Origin: Leptoclinus maculatus
Taxonomy: Eukaryota > Chordata > Actinopteri > Perciformes > Stichaeidae
Length of the DNA stretch: 64,000 nt
NCBI GenBank assembly: GCA_032191485.1
Contig: JAVDOI010000012.1
Location: 19,544,485 to 19,608,484, forward strand
Direction: 5' to 3'
Shown: positions 1 through 40,792 of the stretch, in pieces
Numbering within the stretch: position 1 is the first letter of the stretch
Layout of the letters: every line of letters starts with the position of its first letter
The notes under the pieces: model-generated
The model's input: only the letters and a program-made list of their open reading frames with translations
The model's database searches: none
Told to the model about the DNA's origin: nothing
Position numbers and translations under genes: made by a program

Positions 1-669
1 GTGAAATGTGGACACAATTGTGTAGTAAGAGAACCATGAAATGCACGTCACACCCTGAAACAATAAGTGTCAGAATGTGGCGATGCTGTTGTTCCAGTTG
101 TCTCTTGTGCTAAATGTCGGTCCAGCTGATCACAGGCTTGGCACGTCGGCAGCGGTCGTTCCGAGTTGGGGCCACTGGAACACACAAGCCTTGCGAATCA
201 AATATGCTGTCACATGATCAAAGGGCGTTTCAAACTGGGATCTGAGGCGGAAATTTGCAAATTGCAATGTGTTGCAAGGCTAGACATACTCACTCAGTGA
301 GAAACCAAATCTGATGCTAATGCTAGCTGTTGCTAACCCCATTCCCCGACCAACATATAACCTAAGTAAGTGTATATCAGCTACATTATCATCTTATCCC
401 AGCTGCTGGGCGAGCTCAAGCCATATAGTGTGCTTCATTTGGTTGTTGAGGTAATGGTCGGTGTATTATTTTTTGTACAATACTAGGTGTTGAAGGTCCA
501 AATGGATAATACACTCCCCAACTTTGGCAGCAAACTACCTGGATCTATACCTCAGATATGACATCACTTGGAACAAATTATTTCATTGGTCAAACATATA
601 TTTAAAGCAGTCCGTTTGAATATTGTTTCCCATGCACAAATGTCCCGCAGGGGTGTGCAAGCTTAGAAC
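1..669. other. Upstream noncoding DNA
   Basis: AT-rich sequence. I see no exon-like segment, RNA gene or clear repeat boundary here. Confidence 0.5.
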
Positions 670-1265
670 CCACAAAATCAGTTTTTATAAATATGCATGA
701 CAAAATTTCTGACGAAAATTTGTGCTTAAGAAACATGTATAAATGTGTAAATAAGAAGTGGACCTAATCATAGAGATGTCATCCGTTGGTTTGTGGACTA
801 AGGTTTTGAAGCCTCGAGTTTGGCATTCTGGCTGTCGCCATCTTGTTTTTTTGGAAGGTGGAGCTAAGTACAACCAAACGCTGAATAAGACATTTTTAGG
901 CGGCAACAATTTTACAATTATGAACTGAAAACACAATGTGAAAGGGTTACAGTTGTAAGATGAAAACACCGATAACGCCGTGGTAACGACCTGTCAATCC
1001 CAAAGTAGCCTCGTCCTAAAGCATACTCTGTTTATGGTCTGTTTGACTCTAAATGGACCATAATTTACTAAATGAACATCATGCTGTATTGAAGAAGACT
1101 TGAAACTAGAGATTGAGACCATAAACTCATGTTTACAATGTTTACTGAGGGAATAAATCAAGAGGGAAGTAGAGTCATTTTCTCATAGACTTCTATACAA
1201 CCAGAGGAGTCGCCCCCTGATGGACATTAGAGAGAATGCAAGTTTTAGGCACTTCAGCATTGGCT
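670..1265 (+). repeat. Dispersed repeat family A, copy 1 (uninterrupted reference copy)
   Basis: This stretch recurs elsewhere in the window. The part around 1030-1260 (ACCATAATTTACTAAATGAA, then GACTTGAAACTAGAGATTGA, then a CGCCCCCTG core) is repeated at 15262-15512 and, reversed, at 3836-4084. The part around 755-890 (GGTTTGTGGACTAAGG, GCCTCGAGTTTGGC) recurs reversed near 17780-17920 and more weakly at 6600-6700. It has no coding capacity and is probably a nonautonomous transposon common in teleosts; its class is not resolved. It is the reference used to show that the copy at 3836-6815 was split by a LINE. Confidence 0.75.
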
Positions 1266-2067
1266 TTAAAGCCGAGGCCAGTTTATTCACCTACCCTTTC
1301 AGAAAATACATTTTTGAGGAGCACCACATGGTTCTTACCCGGGCTTCTAGCACATTTCCTGGACATCTACTCCTTTTTTTTAAACATTCATTACATTTCA
1401 TATTCTACAGCAACCTGCATCACCTCCTCAACTCCTTAGACTCAGTCACTCAGTCAGACATTATGTGTTTGCCTTGCTATAATCAGCATGTGCTTGTGCT
1501 TATTTGTGGGTAGATATGTGCGTTTGAACCATAAGGAGGCATCTCACTTAGCACACTCAGACTGGCTCATCATTTCTTAATCAGAGAGGAGTGTGAATGT
1601 GGCAGAGAGGAGACGTCCTATATTCAGGTCTGTGCAGTCTGGAAAAAAATAATTGAAATTGCTTATTCAAAAGCCATCGAAATGTCGTTGCATTATTTAT
1701 CTTTATCTTAAGCAAGCTTGTGACAGATTATTAAAAAAAGAAATTAAAAAATGCCTCTCTCTTTTCTTGTCATACTTATATTTCTTGCTTTTACTCGACC
1801 AATATATATATATATGAGCAAAACTCTTTTATTGATCACAACTTTTTCCCTGAGAGGGTTTTAGAGCGCAGTAACCTGCGACGGGACAGCAGATGTAATG
1901 AGGAATGGAAAAAACATGAAGAACATCAACAAATTAATTTCACCATATACTTTGTTTTTCTCTTCCTTATTGCTGGAGGCCCTCTCTATTTGGACGGCTG
2001 CTTTTTCTGCTGCAAAATGGAAACTAAACAGGATTTCTTCCTCCTTGAATAATTAGCTGCCGCTCCG

Positions 2068-2069
<2 letters not shown>
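1266..2069. other. Noncoding upstream DNA
   Basis: No supported gene. The sequence is AT-rich with short A and TA runs. Confidence 0.5.

Positions 2070-2118
<49 letters not shown>
2070..2118. repeat. (CA)n microsatellite
   Basis: Uninterrupted CA dinucleotides, about 24 units. Confidence 0.95.
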
Positions 2119-2125
<7 letters not shown>

Positions 2126-2231
2126 CAAAAACGCACTGACCGCTGCTCTCTCATCCAAACACTTTATTTATAGATCGTCCAGAGACGGGAGAGAGGAAAA
2201 TGTTTCAATAACTCGACTTTCTTCCCCTTTT

Positions 2232-2267
2232 TCTCTCTTTCATTCTCTTATTTCCTCTCTCTCTCTC

Positions 2268-2325
<58 letters not shown>

Positions 2326-2412
2326 CCTTTTTCTCTCTCTCTCTCCCTTTCTCTCTCTCTCCCTTTCTCTCCCTTTCTCTCACTCTCTCTCTCTTTCTCT
2401 CTCTCTCTCCCT
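2232..2412. repeat. Polypyrimidine (CT)n-rich tract
   Basis: About 180 bp of almost pure C/T built from CT and CCCTTT units. The opposite strand reads as an Arg/Glu repeat ORF that is only a translation of this tract. Confidence 0.95.
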
Positions 2413-2839
2413 CAATCCTTTCGCTGCTGCTTTTCCTCAGCCCATGAAACAATTTGATTTCTGTCTGATCAGCTGCAAAATTGAGTGGATCTACACACAC
2501 ACATACAGACATTGAATGACATCTATTTGTCATTTTTGGTGTGTGACAAGGTCAAGGGTCAACTGTCACACTCACTGTCCGTTATATCTGCACCAACACA
2601 CAGATTTGAGTTATTTTAACTTTTATTTTATTTTTTACTTTATTGACAAACTGGAATAGTCCAGGCGCATGATGACATAATAGCAATAATAATAGTAATA
2701 ATAGTTTAGCAACTAGCGAATACATATCTAAACATATATACATAATTACATATATATACACATACATATACTACAGCATACCTTCTACATGTACACAAAT
2801 ATACACATGTACACAAAAAAGAATATTTAATAATGTATG

Positions 2840-2900
<61 letters not shown>

Positions 2901-3240
2901 TAAAACAGAATCAAATAAATAAATGGATATAAAATAAATAAATAAATACAAATAATGAAAGAAACTGACTTATACAAAAGGTCATTTGTATCAGTGCAGG
3001 ATTAGTTACAGATGAGCATAGCAATGGTAGTCTTGGTAGTACGTCACAGTTTTGTTACAACGACCCATCTCAATTGTTTAAACCACTAGGAAGCGTCCAT
3101 CTTCAGTTGTTGATTTGCAGTCATTTTCTTCCACTGTATGAACTCTGAAACCACTGACTTATGGTCGGTGGTTTTGCATCTTTCCAGTTCACAGTTATCA
3201 TTTTCCTGTTAATCATTAATCTGCAGTATATACCTCAGAA
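2413..3240. other. Noncoding DNA with a (TA)n run
   Basis: AT-rich, with a (TA)n microsatellite at about 2842-2898 and many TAA/AAT triplets. No gene seen. Confidence 0.6.
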
Positions 3241-3835
3241 CCAACACACAGATTGACTGATGAATCAATTTACAGGAGATTGAGTTGCATCCCCTTCACT
3301 CTTTCTACTAAACTTGAACCTTGCCTTTGTTTTGAATCTTTTGTTCACACACTCCTTCTTTCCTTTTGTCTGATTCCAGAACACCTTTTGCATCTTTGTT
3401 TTCCAAAAATACAATATTTCAAAACACAGCTTTTTTTTTTTCAGTAGCTCGGAAATGTAATTCTGGTGTTTGGGTCACCGTGGGAGGCTTTAAAAGAGTG
3501 TGTCATGATGCTTTCAGGAGAGATGATTAATTGTAAATTACAGAGAGGCCTCTTTCCAGATTTAGAAGCGCAGACGTCTCATTAGAATATGACAGCTTTT
3601 GCTGCTTCTGTTAGGCTAATTAACCACGGTGTGCAAGCCTCACTATTTGATTACCTACTCCAATTAATATATTCAGCAGTACATGATGTAACCGATTGCT
3701 TTTACAATGTTAGAAGGGGAGAGGAGGGAAAGCGTGACGGTGTGTTCTGTTCGGGGTTCCCACCGGTGAATCTGTTGAACTTTTAGAGCTTTAGTTTCTA
3801 CATGTGTAATACCCAGACGGCAACCTCCGGTTCTG
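3241..3835. other. Unique-looking noncoding DNA
   Basis: No gene. The piece at 3480-3720 is complex sequence with several TTAATTA/TAATTA-type motifs and no repeat similarity inside the window. It could be a conserved regulatory element. Confidence 0.35.
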
Positions 3836-4084
3836 CTGATTGAAGCCGATGCGGAAGTGTTTTAAAACTTGCATTCTCTCTACTGACCAGCAGGGGGCGA
3901 CTCCTCTGGTTGCAAAAATAAGTCATATTGTATAGAAGTCTATGAGAAAATGACTCTACTTCTCTCTTGATTTATTACCTCAGTAAACATTGTAAACATG
4001 AGTTTATGGTCTCAATCTCTAGTTTCAAGTCTTCTTCAATACAGCATGATGTTCATTTAGTAAATTATGATCCATTTAGAGTCA
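3836..4084 (-). repeat. Repeat family A, copy 2, left half
   Basis: Reverse complement of the right part of copy 1, including the CAGGGGGCGAC core and the CATGATGTTCATTTAG block. Similarity stops at GAGTCA (4079-4084), where the LINE begins, and resumes at 6486. Confidence 0.8.
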
Positions 4085-6167
4085 GTGGACCACTGCTACA
4101 CTGTGATAAAGGATGCATATCGCTCAGTCCCCCGTGCAGCTTTGGGACTCTCTGATCACTGTCTGGTCCATCTTCTCCCGACCTACAGGCAGAAATTAAA
4201 ATCTGCAAAGCCTGTGGTGAAGACTGTGAAGAGATGGACCAACGAGGCAAAGCTGGAGCTACAGTCCTGCTTTGCCTGCACTGATTGGAGTGTTTTTGAG
4301 GCTGCTGCTACAGACCTGGACGGGCTCACTGACACTGTGACATCATACATAAGTTTTTGTGAGGACATGTGTCTGCCGACTAAAACCTTCTGCACATACA
4401 ACAACAATAAACCCTGGTTCACTGCAAGACTCAGGCAGCTTCGTCGGTCTAAGGAGGAGGCCTACAGAAGTGGGGACAGGATCCTGTACAACCAGGCCAG
4501 GAACACATTGACGAGGGAGATCAGGATAGCAAAGAGGAGCTACACTGAAAAGCTGGAGGAAAGGTTTTCAGTCAACGACCCCTCGTCAGTGTGGAGAGGC
4601 CTGCAAGTACTCACAAACTACAGGAGACCACCCCCCCCCCCCCCCCCCCCACTGAGGACAATCCCCACCTGGCTGACGACCTGAATGTCTTCTACTGCAG
4701 GTTTGACAAGCCCACTCTCACACCCCCCACCATCAAACAACCATCTACTCCCCCTGCCTCCTCCACACCTCTCCCAAACGACCCCCCACCGGCACTGAGG
4801 ATCTGTGAAGTGGATGTGAGACGGCTCTTCCACAGACAGAAGACCAGGAAGGCTCCGGGCCCAGACGGTGTGTCCCCCTCCTGCCTGAAAGTCTGTGCTG
4901 ACCAGCTGGCCCCCATCTTCAACCGATCACTGGAGCTGTGTGAAGTCCCCTCTTGCTTCAAACGATCCACGATCATCCCGGTGCCCAAGAAATCCTCCAT
5001 CACAGGATTAAATGACTACAGGCCCGTCGCCCTGACGTCTGTGGTCATGAAGTCCTTTGAGAGACTGGTGTTGACCCATCTGAAGGACATCACAGGGCCC
5101 CTGCTGGACCCCCTGCAGTTTGCCTACCGGGCAAACAGGTCGGTGGATGATGCAGTCAACATGGGACTGCACCACATGCTGCAACACCTCGACTCCCCAG
5201 GGACATATGCAAGGGTTCTGTTCGTGGACTTCAGCTCAGCGTTCAACACAATCATCCCAGCAATACTCCAACCCAAACTCTCCCAGCTCACTGTGCCAGC
5301 CTCCACCTGTCAGTGGATCACAAACTTCCTGACTGACAGGACGCAGCAGGTGAGGCTGGGAAAAATCACATCCAGTACCCGGACTATCAGCACTGGTGCC
5401 CCCCAGGGATGTGTGCTCTCCCCACTGCTCTTCTCCCTCTACACCAACGACTGCACCTCAGAGGACCCAACTGTTAAACTCCTGAAGTTCGCAGACGACA
5501 CAACGGTCATCGGCCTCATCAGGGACGGTGATGAGTCTGCGTACAGACGGGAGGTTGAACAGCTGGTCCTCTGGTGTGGTCAGAACAACCTGGAGCTCAA
5601 CAAGCTCAAAACTGTGGAGATGACAGTGGACTTCAGGAGGAGCCCCCCAACACTGCCCCCCCTCATCATACTCAACAGCACAGTGTCTGCTGTGGAGACC
5701 TTCAGGTTTCTGGGATCCACAATCTCCCAGGATCTGAAGTGGGCCCCCAACATCGACACCATCAGGAAAAAGGCCCAGCAAAGGTTGTACTTCTTGCGCC
5801 AGCTCAGGAAGTTCAACCTGCAACAGGAGCTGTTGATCCTGTTTTACTCAGCCATCATCCAGTCTGTTCTCTGCTCCTCTATCACTGTGTGGTTTGGATC
5901 GGCCACCAAACAGGACAGAAACAGACTACAACGGATTGTCAGGTCTGCAGAGAGGATCATTGGTTCCAGCCTGCTCTCCATCCTGGACATGTTCACCTCC
6001 AGAGTCAGGAAACGGGCTGGAAAGATTACTGCAGACCCATCACACCCTGGACACAAGCTGTTCAACTCCTCCCCTCTGGTAGGTGCTACAGGGCTCTGTA
6101 CGCCAAAACCACCAGACACAGGAACAGCTTCTTTCCGCTGGCCGTCACTCTCATGAACAATAAATAA
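4085..6167 (+). pseudogene. LINE ORF2 remnant: endonuclease end, linker, reverse transcriptase
   Basis: Three frames together give one degraded polyprotein. Frame 1 (to about 4630) has the end of the endonuclease (ALGLSDHCLV) and a basic linker. The frame then changes across the poly-C run. From about 4654 a long open stretch to 6156 holds the reverse transcriptase: RKAPGPDG, IIPVPKK with NDYRPVALTS, LDPLQFAYR, the first catalytic Asp in FVDFSSAFNTI, STGAPQGCVLSPLLF, the catalytic FADD in LLKFADDTTVIG, and FRFLGSTIS. Past GHKLF the expected C-terminus (LLPSGRCYRALYAK to a stop at 6167) lies in another frame, so a second frameshift is present at about 6057-6070. All RT motifs are intact, so decay looks moderate. 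Antisense ORFs through this region are shadows. Confidence 0.9.
4631..4650. repeat. Poly-C run (20 C) inside the LINE ORF
   Basis: Encodes a run of prolines and coincides with the switch of open frame. The length may be polymorphic or an assembly uncertainty. Confidence 0.9.
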
Positions 6168-6430
6168 GCCATACTGCACTATTACCACTACTTGCACTAC
6201 TACCTCATTCCATTGCCATTGTTGTTTATAGGTTTATGTTCATATATATACATATACATATATACTTTTTTTCGTATATATGTTTATACTCATATTGTAC
6301 ATATTGTTAAATATTTATACTACATCTGTTGTTTTTTCTGCTGCCCCCTTTTATATATATATATTTTTTTCTTGTTTGTTGTAAATTCGTGTATGTACAT
6401 CGAGAGCAAAGTGGAAACCGGAGTCAAATT

Positions 6431-6485
6431 CCATGTATGCGTACGCATACATGGCTAATAAAGCTGATTCTGATTCTGATTCTGA
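6431..6485 (+). other. LINE 3' hairpin, AATAAA and TGATTC tail
   Basis: 6431-6454 is a perfect 24-nt palindrome (12-bp arms, CCATGTATGCGT). It is followed at once by AATAAAG and about three TGATTC units ending at the insertion junction. A 3' stem-loop followed by a short tandem tail is the arrangement known for L2/CR1-type LINEs, where the 3' end is recognised by the element's own reverse transcriptase. Confidence 0.8.
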
Positions 6486-6815
6486 AATAGACCATAAAGA
6501 GGAGTATGCTGTAGGGCGGGCTTACTGTGGTTGACAGGTCGCTGCCGCTACCAGAGACGTATACGGCGTCTCTATGTCACACCTCCGCATTCTAAATATG
6601 GTAACTTTTGTTCATTGGTTGTAAAAAAAACATCACGGCGACGGCCGTGATCCAAGGTTGGTGGCGGTAAAATCGTTGAACTCGAGGCTTCAACTACGGC
6701 TCTGGTAGTGGCAAAAAAAATATTGGAGTCACATGTCTTGACACTAAAATGTTGAACACACAAAAATAGTTTTGAATATATACAAATGTAAACACAATCC
6801 ACTTATTAAGACATA
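6486..6815 (-). repeat. Repeat family A, copy 2, right half
   Basis: Resumes the family A sequence (AGACCATAAA, GAGTATGCTGTAG, TTGACAGGTCG) directly after the LINE tail, reversed relative to copy 1. It diverges beyond about 6700 and ends near TCCACTTATT. Confidence 0.75.
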
Positions 6816-7249
6816 AGATTCACAAATATATATCTGATGCACACACAAATGACATGAGCGTACCCCCACTAACTGTAATCTATTACATCAACTGGCTGAC
6901 TTGCTTCATGACACAAAACCTTTTCTTAAGTATCTTAAAATGTACATTTTTTTTTTTTTTTTTTTAAGATATATGTTGAAATAGTAGATTTAATGGCCTC
7001 CAGTATCACTCAAGTCTCTCCTCGTTGTCTCAAATCCTTTTATTTTTCCTTATAGCTTCCTAATTAAATATTGTTCACAATTAATGAAAGTATTCTTTTT
7101 TTCCATCACTGTCAATGTTACTCATAAATAAACTGAATTCAAGCACCGGCATACGCTGCACAACGTATTAACAATGCATCTGTGGCGATGCTTTATTTGT
7201 TTTTAAGGATACAAAACGTATTCTTACATGGAGAAAAGTGTGAACTAAC
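6816..7249. other. Noncoding DNA
   Basis: AT-rich with a 19-T run near 6947. No feature recognised. Confidence 0.45.
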
Positions 7250-7895
7250 ACATGTGGCCATGAAACGTCCCCAAGTTGATTACTAACATTAAGATGATTA
7301 TTTATTGGGTCACAAGTTTTCTGAAATTGTATGTTTAAATATGTAAATGAGGCATTCTCATATTAAATATGTGCAAATGTTCAGATATTTCTAGAATGGA
7401 AATCTGAACATTGGATAAAGCCAGGTTCAAACTTCTTGTTTCCTTTTGTTGACGTATTAGTCAAAGGTTTTCACAGAGGGATTTTAGGATATCTCTTTGT
7501 ATCACTCCATAAATCAGAAATACTATCTGTAAAATCCATTTTTAACCATGTTTTTAGTAATAACATGTTGTATAAATCAGGCACTGAACAAAACAAATCT
7601 TCATAATATAGAGAGGAATGAAACTGGTAAGTTTGATGTGTAAGAGTGAAGTGGAGATTTCTGGTTCAGAGTCTGAGAAAACAACTCATTCAGAGAAAAC
7701 GGCCTTTGAAGACACTACAGGTGAATAGAGTGAAACTTCCCCAGTTGATTACTTACATTAGGACACATCTTTTTTGCAATACAAGTTTTCTGAAATGTTA
7801 TGTTTTAGATATGCAAATTTGGCAGAATCTAAGGGTAACTTTTGGTGAATTTAGGAGAAATCTACAGACTCAAACAGACAACGTATTAAAATAAT
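7250..7895 (+). repeat. Dispersed repeat family B, copy 1
   Basis: About 650 bp that recurs in reverse orientation at 9640-10325. Shared blocks include TTTTTAGTAATAACATGTTG-like sequence, GAGAAAACGGCCTTT, and GTGAATTTAGGAGAAATCTA, in the same order. The unit contains an internal duplication: the ATGTTT-ATATG-AAAT block occurs near both ends. Noncoding; probably a nonautonomous DNA element. A fragment is also at 34290-34440. Confidence 0.75.
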
Positions 7896-8109
7896 CACCT
7901 GAATGTGTATTTTTTTATGTTTTCTTTCCACTATAGACTGAAAGAAAAAACTGTTATGGATAAATAGCTAAAGATCATCATGGGGTTGCCTCGACATGAC
8001 GCATTATGATTTAATGCGTTTATTAAAATTGCAGGATGTATCATGGACTCCTGTTGCTATAGCCATTGACAAATGATCAATGCTCCTCCATTGGTGATCT
8101 AATTATCAC

Positions 8110-8497
8110 CACCTGAGAGAGAGAGAGAGATAGAGAGAGAGAGCGCACCGGTGCCTCCGGTTGGCTGCGCTCTCCTCCTCCTCTTCCTCAGCGCCGGACA
8201 GAGACACCGGGGAGCGCACCGTAGACGCATGAAGGATGAAGGAACTTTAAATCTGCCTCACAACTTTCACTGCCTCCCTCTCTCTCTCCGCCCCCCTTAT
8301 CTCTCTCTCTCTCTCTTCCTCCTCCGCTGCTCCACGAGCGAAACATCTCAAGAAGATTTCTTCGACAATGGATTTACCGCAATCACGATCCTGTTGTGAA
8401 TGATCACACCTTCATCATTATAATCATCTTCTCCATCTCCTTCTTCTTCTTCTTCTTCTTCTCGCTCTGCGGATGCTCATTAGCGTCGCGAGCCGCG
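8110..8497 (+). promoter_or_regulatory. cpne9: Copine promoter-proximal region and 5'UTR
   Basis: A GC-richer, GA/CT-rich stretch directly upstream of the copine start. It begins with a GAGAGA tract (about 8113-8140), followed by CpG-containing sequence and a CT-rich leader. No TATA box is obvious and the transcription start cannot be fixed by eye. Upstream ATGs occur at 8229 (56-codon uORF ending at 8399) and 8368 (11 codons), which could damp translation. The stretch 8424-8460 is a TTC/TCT run. Confidence 0.55.
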
Positions 8498-37103
<28,606 letters not shown>

Positions 37104-38004
37104 GTAAGTCCCCCAACAGCATCCTGTCTTTTGTGTCAATGAGACATTTCTGCCCTCCTTCTTTTTCGGTTGTTGAATCGTATTCATGAAAGAAATTATG
37201 CACATCAATAATTTCTCGAGACGGGCAAAGTGAGAATAATATGAATTCCCCTATCCGTCTCTCGTTCTATATTTATTGATGGCTGCGGTGGAAAACAACG
37301 CTGCGTGAGTCATCTCACTAATGCAGTGTGTATAGACTCACCACGTTTAAATGGCCTCATCTATTATGTTGTTACACCAGAGTTTGAGAGGTCAGATCAG
37401 CATCACTGCACACTGAGCTCTCGTCACTTAAGTAGTAATGACTTTTTCATATGTCACACAAAGCCGACTAAAGGGAAGTCAATATAACTTTGGTTATTGA
37501 CAGAATCTGCTCATATTTTCAGCTTGGTTACATGTGGATGGAAGAAAGCTCTTTTTTTTTTTACATAATAAAAGGGGAGACTGCATTGTATTTTTTGTTG
37601 TATCTCTCTGCAGTGTTGGATAACACACTGTATTCTGAGGAGTGAACAGAATGCTGGGAGGCAGAGAGATGGGAGGTCAGAGAAGTCACGAGCCAAGTTT
37701 GAACCCGTTTAATTGCAAGGATCAGACATCTCATCAGACATGCTGCAGGGAAGCGGTTCTTCATAGTAACGCGTGCATCAGAAGCTGTAGCTGATACACA
37801 GCAGCACGTTTGTCTGCACGAGTAAAAAGAACCACCATGTGATTGGTTGTTGGTTTCTGTTTAGTTCATAGCTTTGTAGCCGCAGCAGATAGCTGCTGAT
37901 CTGAATCACTCCTGACCCGCCTTCTGTCGGAAGGAGGGACTTTATATTAAAAAGGATCTTGAAGTGAAAATTTGCAAGATCAGTTACACGACGTCATGAT
38001 TTTT
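37104..38004. other. Intron 6, start
   Basis: No gene or clear repeat seen. Confidence 0.45.
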
Positions 38005-38240
38005 AAAGGTTCTGTGTGTGGGATTCAGAGCGTTAATATAGCAGCAAACACCTATTATCTATGTGAGGATATAGTGGAGTGAGATCTACCTGAGCAGAAA
38101 GTGAAGTCTTGCTGTACGTTGTTGAGGTGGCCGGGCCTGCCGCACGTGCTTTTTGTGCATTTTAGTGCATGTGAGTCTCTTTGTCGCGCCCCACTGGCTA
38201 GCTAACAGCCGCTGCTTTGCACTGCGCTCAGTCTGCAGTT
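38005..38240 (+). repeat. Dispersed repeat family C, copy 2
   Basis: Same order of blocks as 11505-11745: TTAATATAGCAGCAAACACC, GGATATAGTGGAGT, CCTGAGCAGAAAGTGAAGTC, TTTTAGTGCATGTGAG, GGCTAGCTAACAGCCG. Confidence 0.65.
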
Positions 38241-40761
38241 ACCACTGATAACGCCGTCCCATCGGCTTTTTTTCACACTTAACCAAACAACGGCTAATTG
38301 TAAGTTTATATTTGAGATAAAATGTGTGATTTTAGACGCCGGCATCACAGAGGCAGGAGAGGAGCAACGTCTTACAGGACTTTATTTAGAGGCATGTTGG
38401 GTACCGAGGATATTAATTGGGTTGTATAGTTTCATATGATACCAGTATTTTCTCTCTAGCTTTAAGACTAAACTAACAACCGAGCTATCTCCATGACAAC
38501 TGACCAAACCACATCCACTAAGTAAGCTAAAAGCTCTGGAAAATTAAGTCTCAGAAATTGAGAACGAGTTTTTCAAACATTTTGTTTTCTATTCAATTTC
38601 TTTTCTAGCTGCCGTCCAAGTTTGCCAGTCAGCTAATTGACGATGCCTAAAGCTTCTTTGGCATTTATTCACGGAGGTTCAGCTCAACAAACGGCGACAG
38701 CTCTGCTTGTAAACACATACTTGTATAAAACTCCAATCTCTCAAAGTCAGTCTAGGTTTATACATTTCTCTTTTTGTTTTCTTTTTTGGGAATGGTAGCA
38801 CAGTAAATAAATGACTGCCACTGACTTCGGCTGGACTCGGTGATGACTCTGGTCGGCTAGGGGCCAGTTTGCGGTCCCCTGCCAGCAGCACTATTGACAT
38901 GTTTTAGAGAGCTTATCGTTCTCGGACAGACCAAACAACCGGCCGAGGTTATGGTCCGACGGCCCAAATGCCACAGAGCTGGGCGAGCAAAGGGGCGGAG
39001 AGAGACTAACAGAAGGGGGAGGGTAATAAAGTATTTTACATTTTGGCATCACTGGAATGCCAAAGTGAATGTGATGCCGGTGTCTGTAAACACATACACT
39101 ACAGATGCAAAAAAGATCCAAGCTGTGTTTTCTGCAACTTTGTCTGCATTTAAACTCAGACAAACACAAATGTTGGCAAAATAGATTCATAGATTTACCC
39201 CCCCTCCACCTTTTTTTGTAACAAATTGAATGGACTTTTAATGACTGGGACAATTACTCACACTCATCACAAATCCGTTCCAGGCGATTAATCATCTTTG
39301 CACCGTATGCAGTAATGGAATTCACCTTGAGGGGAGAAATGAGAAAAGCGACAGGTTACATACAAGAAGACCTCTGTCTGAAGGATTCTTAGAATGACTC
39401 ACTCTTTGATTAATGGGGGACAATGGAGCTTAAAGACACTGACAAGAGGGGATTCTCCAGCAGCGGCACAGACAACAGCCCGATCAATCCGCCCAATTCA
39501 ACGAATGCGTGTCGGTGGGAAAAAATACTTTTTAAAATTTTAAATTAGCAAGTATGTGCTCCTAAAATCAGCAGTTTCACACACTCTGTCTTCTACGAAG
39601 TCCGCTGCTCTCGAGGTTGGCGTTGCAGGAAATACTTTGCAGATCTTATTGCACGACCATTAAACTTAATCTGAACTTCATGAATCTTTATGTTTCCCAA
39701 CAATGGACTCGTTAAGCTCCTCCAAGTATTTGCCATCAGATATGTCGGTGGGATTTGCAAAGCTTACAAGTGGACATTTCATACACCGACTCCTGCTTTT
39801 TAAAAATACAGCTCATTAGCTGCTGAATGCTCTGCCATGCCCCCCCCCCCCCCCCCCCCCCAGCTAACTAGATGCCATTTGGTGCTGTGCAGGTAGTAGC
39901 GTGCAGCGGGGTCTATCAGAGCTCTTTCACTATAAAGCAGCTGCTGGAAGCAACTCTGACGACAGCAGTGAGAGGGTTCGTCTCCACCATTGACCTCTTT
40001 AACATCGCATTCTTTTGAACACTAAAGTCATGTAGAAACATTGATTGGTGCAGCTTTAAAATGATACCTGCACTCAAACAGTGAGACATAAATCTTAACA
40101 CACTGTGGTCTATTCTGAAAGTGTTGTACAATGTTGAAAGTGAGAAATATCAAACTGAAGCACTGACAATTAATTTCCCATAATAACCAACAAAATGTTT
40201 ATTTTTCTTTCTTTTTTGTTGTTGTCTCAAGTGTTCTCTGCCATGCATACAAAAATAACCGAGACTAAAATACCTGGTGGCCTCAATTCTCTTTAAAAGA
40301 CAACATTTTGAGTTCAAAAAACAGCCCAAACAATACAGCTGAGATGTGCAACCGTCCCTAATGATCCCTCGATACACACCTTGTGTCCGCGGCTTGCCCC
40401 CCCCCCCTCCCCCTCCCCCCCACACCACACCACACCACGAGCAGAGCAGCTTGTGTATCGCCGGCCTGTAACATTCAGTGAGCAAAAATGAATGCAACCG
40501 AAAATAACGGCTATACAAGAAGTGTTTCAGGGAAAATGTGCTAAAAAAATGAAAAGAGGATACAACACAATAAGAGACCGACTGAGCGAGATCGCTACCC
40601 CCCCCTCCTCATATAGTCACCGTCTCTGATGGCCCCGCCATGCAGGGAATAGACAGCTGTCTGGAGCTTCTGATAGATCAGACGCAGCAAAGCCCCGGGG
40701 GACAAGAGAGGATGAAGGGAGAATGGTGAGGTAAAGGGGTGACCCAAAGCAAACAGTGTGT

Positions 40762-40792
<31 letters not shown>

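Larger units (their letters stand above)
4085..6485 (+). mobile_element. 5'-truncated non-LTR retrotransposon (L2/CR1/Rex1 group)
   Basis: A 2.4-kb LINE that starts inside the end of its endonuclease domain and runs through the reverse transcriptase to a 3' end with AATAAA and a TGATTC tandem tail. The mechanism known for this group is target-primed reverse transcription, which commonly leaves 5'-truncated copies. Its insertion point can be read because it splits repeat family A between GAGTCA and AATAGACC. No long target duplication is visible. The reading frame is broken at a 20-C run (4631-4650) and again near 6057-6070, so the copy looks inactive. Assignment to L2 rather than CR1 or Rex1 is from general resemblance. 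Confidence 0.9.

Noticed and set aside
2240..2533. Minus-strand ORF rich in Arg and Glu
   Set aside because: It is a translation of the CT-rich tract.
5458..5823. Antisense ORFs across the LINE
   Set aside because: Shadows of the reverse transcriptase on the opposite strand.
8396..8497. N-terminal extension of copine upstream of 8498
   Set aside because: The frame is open but has no ATG; it would begin at GTG and encode a low-complexity Ile/Phe run from the CT-rich leader.
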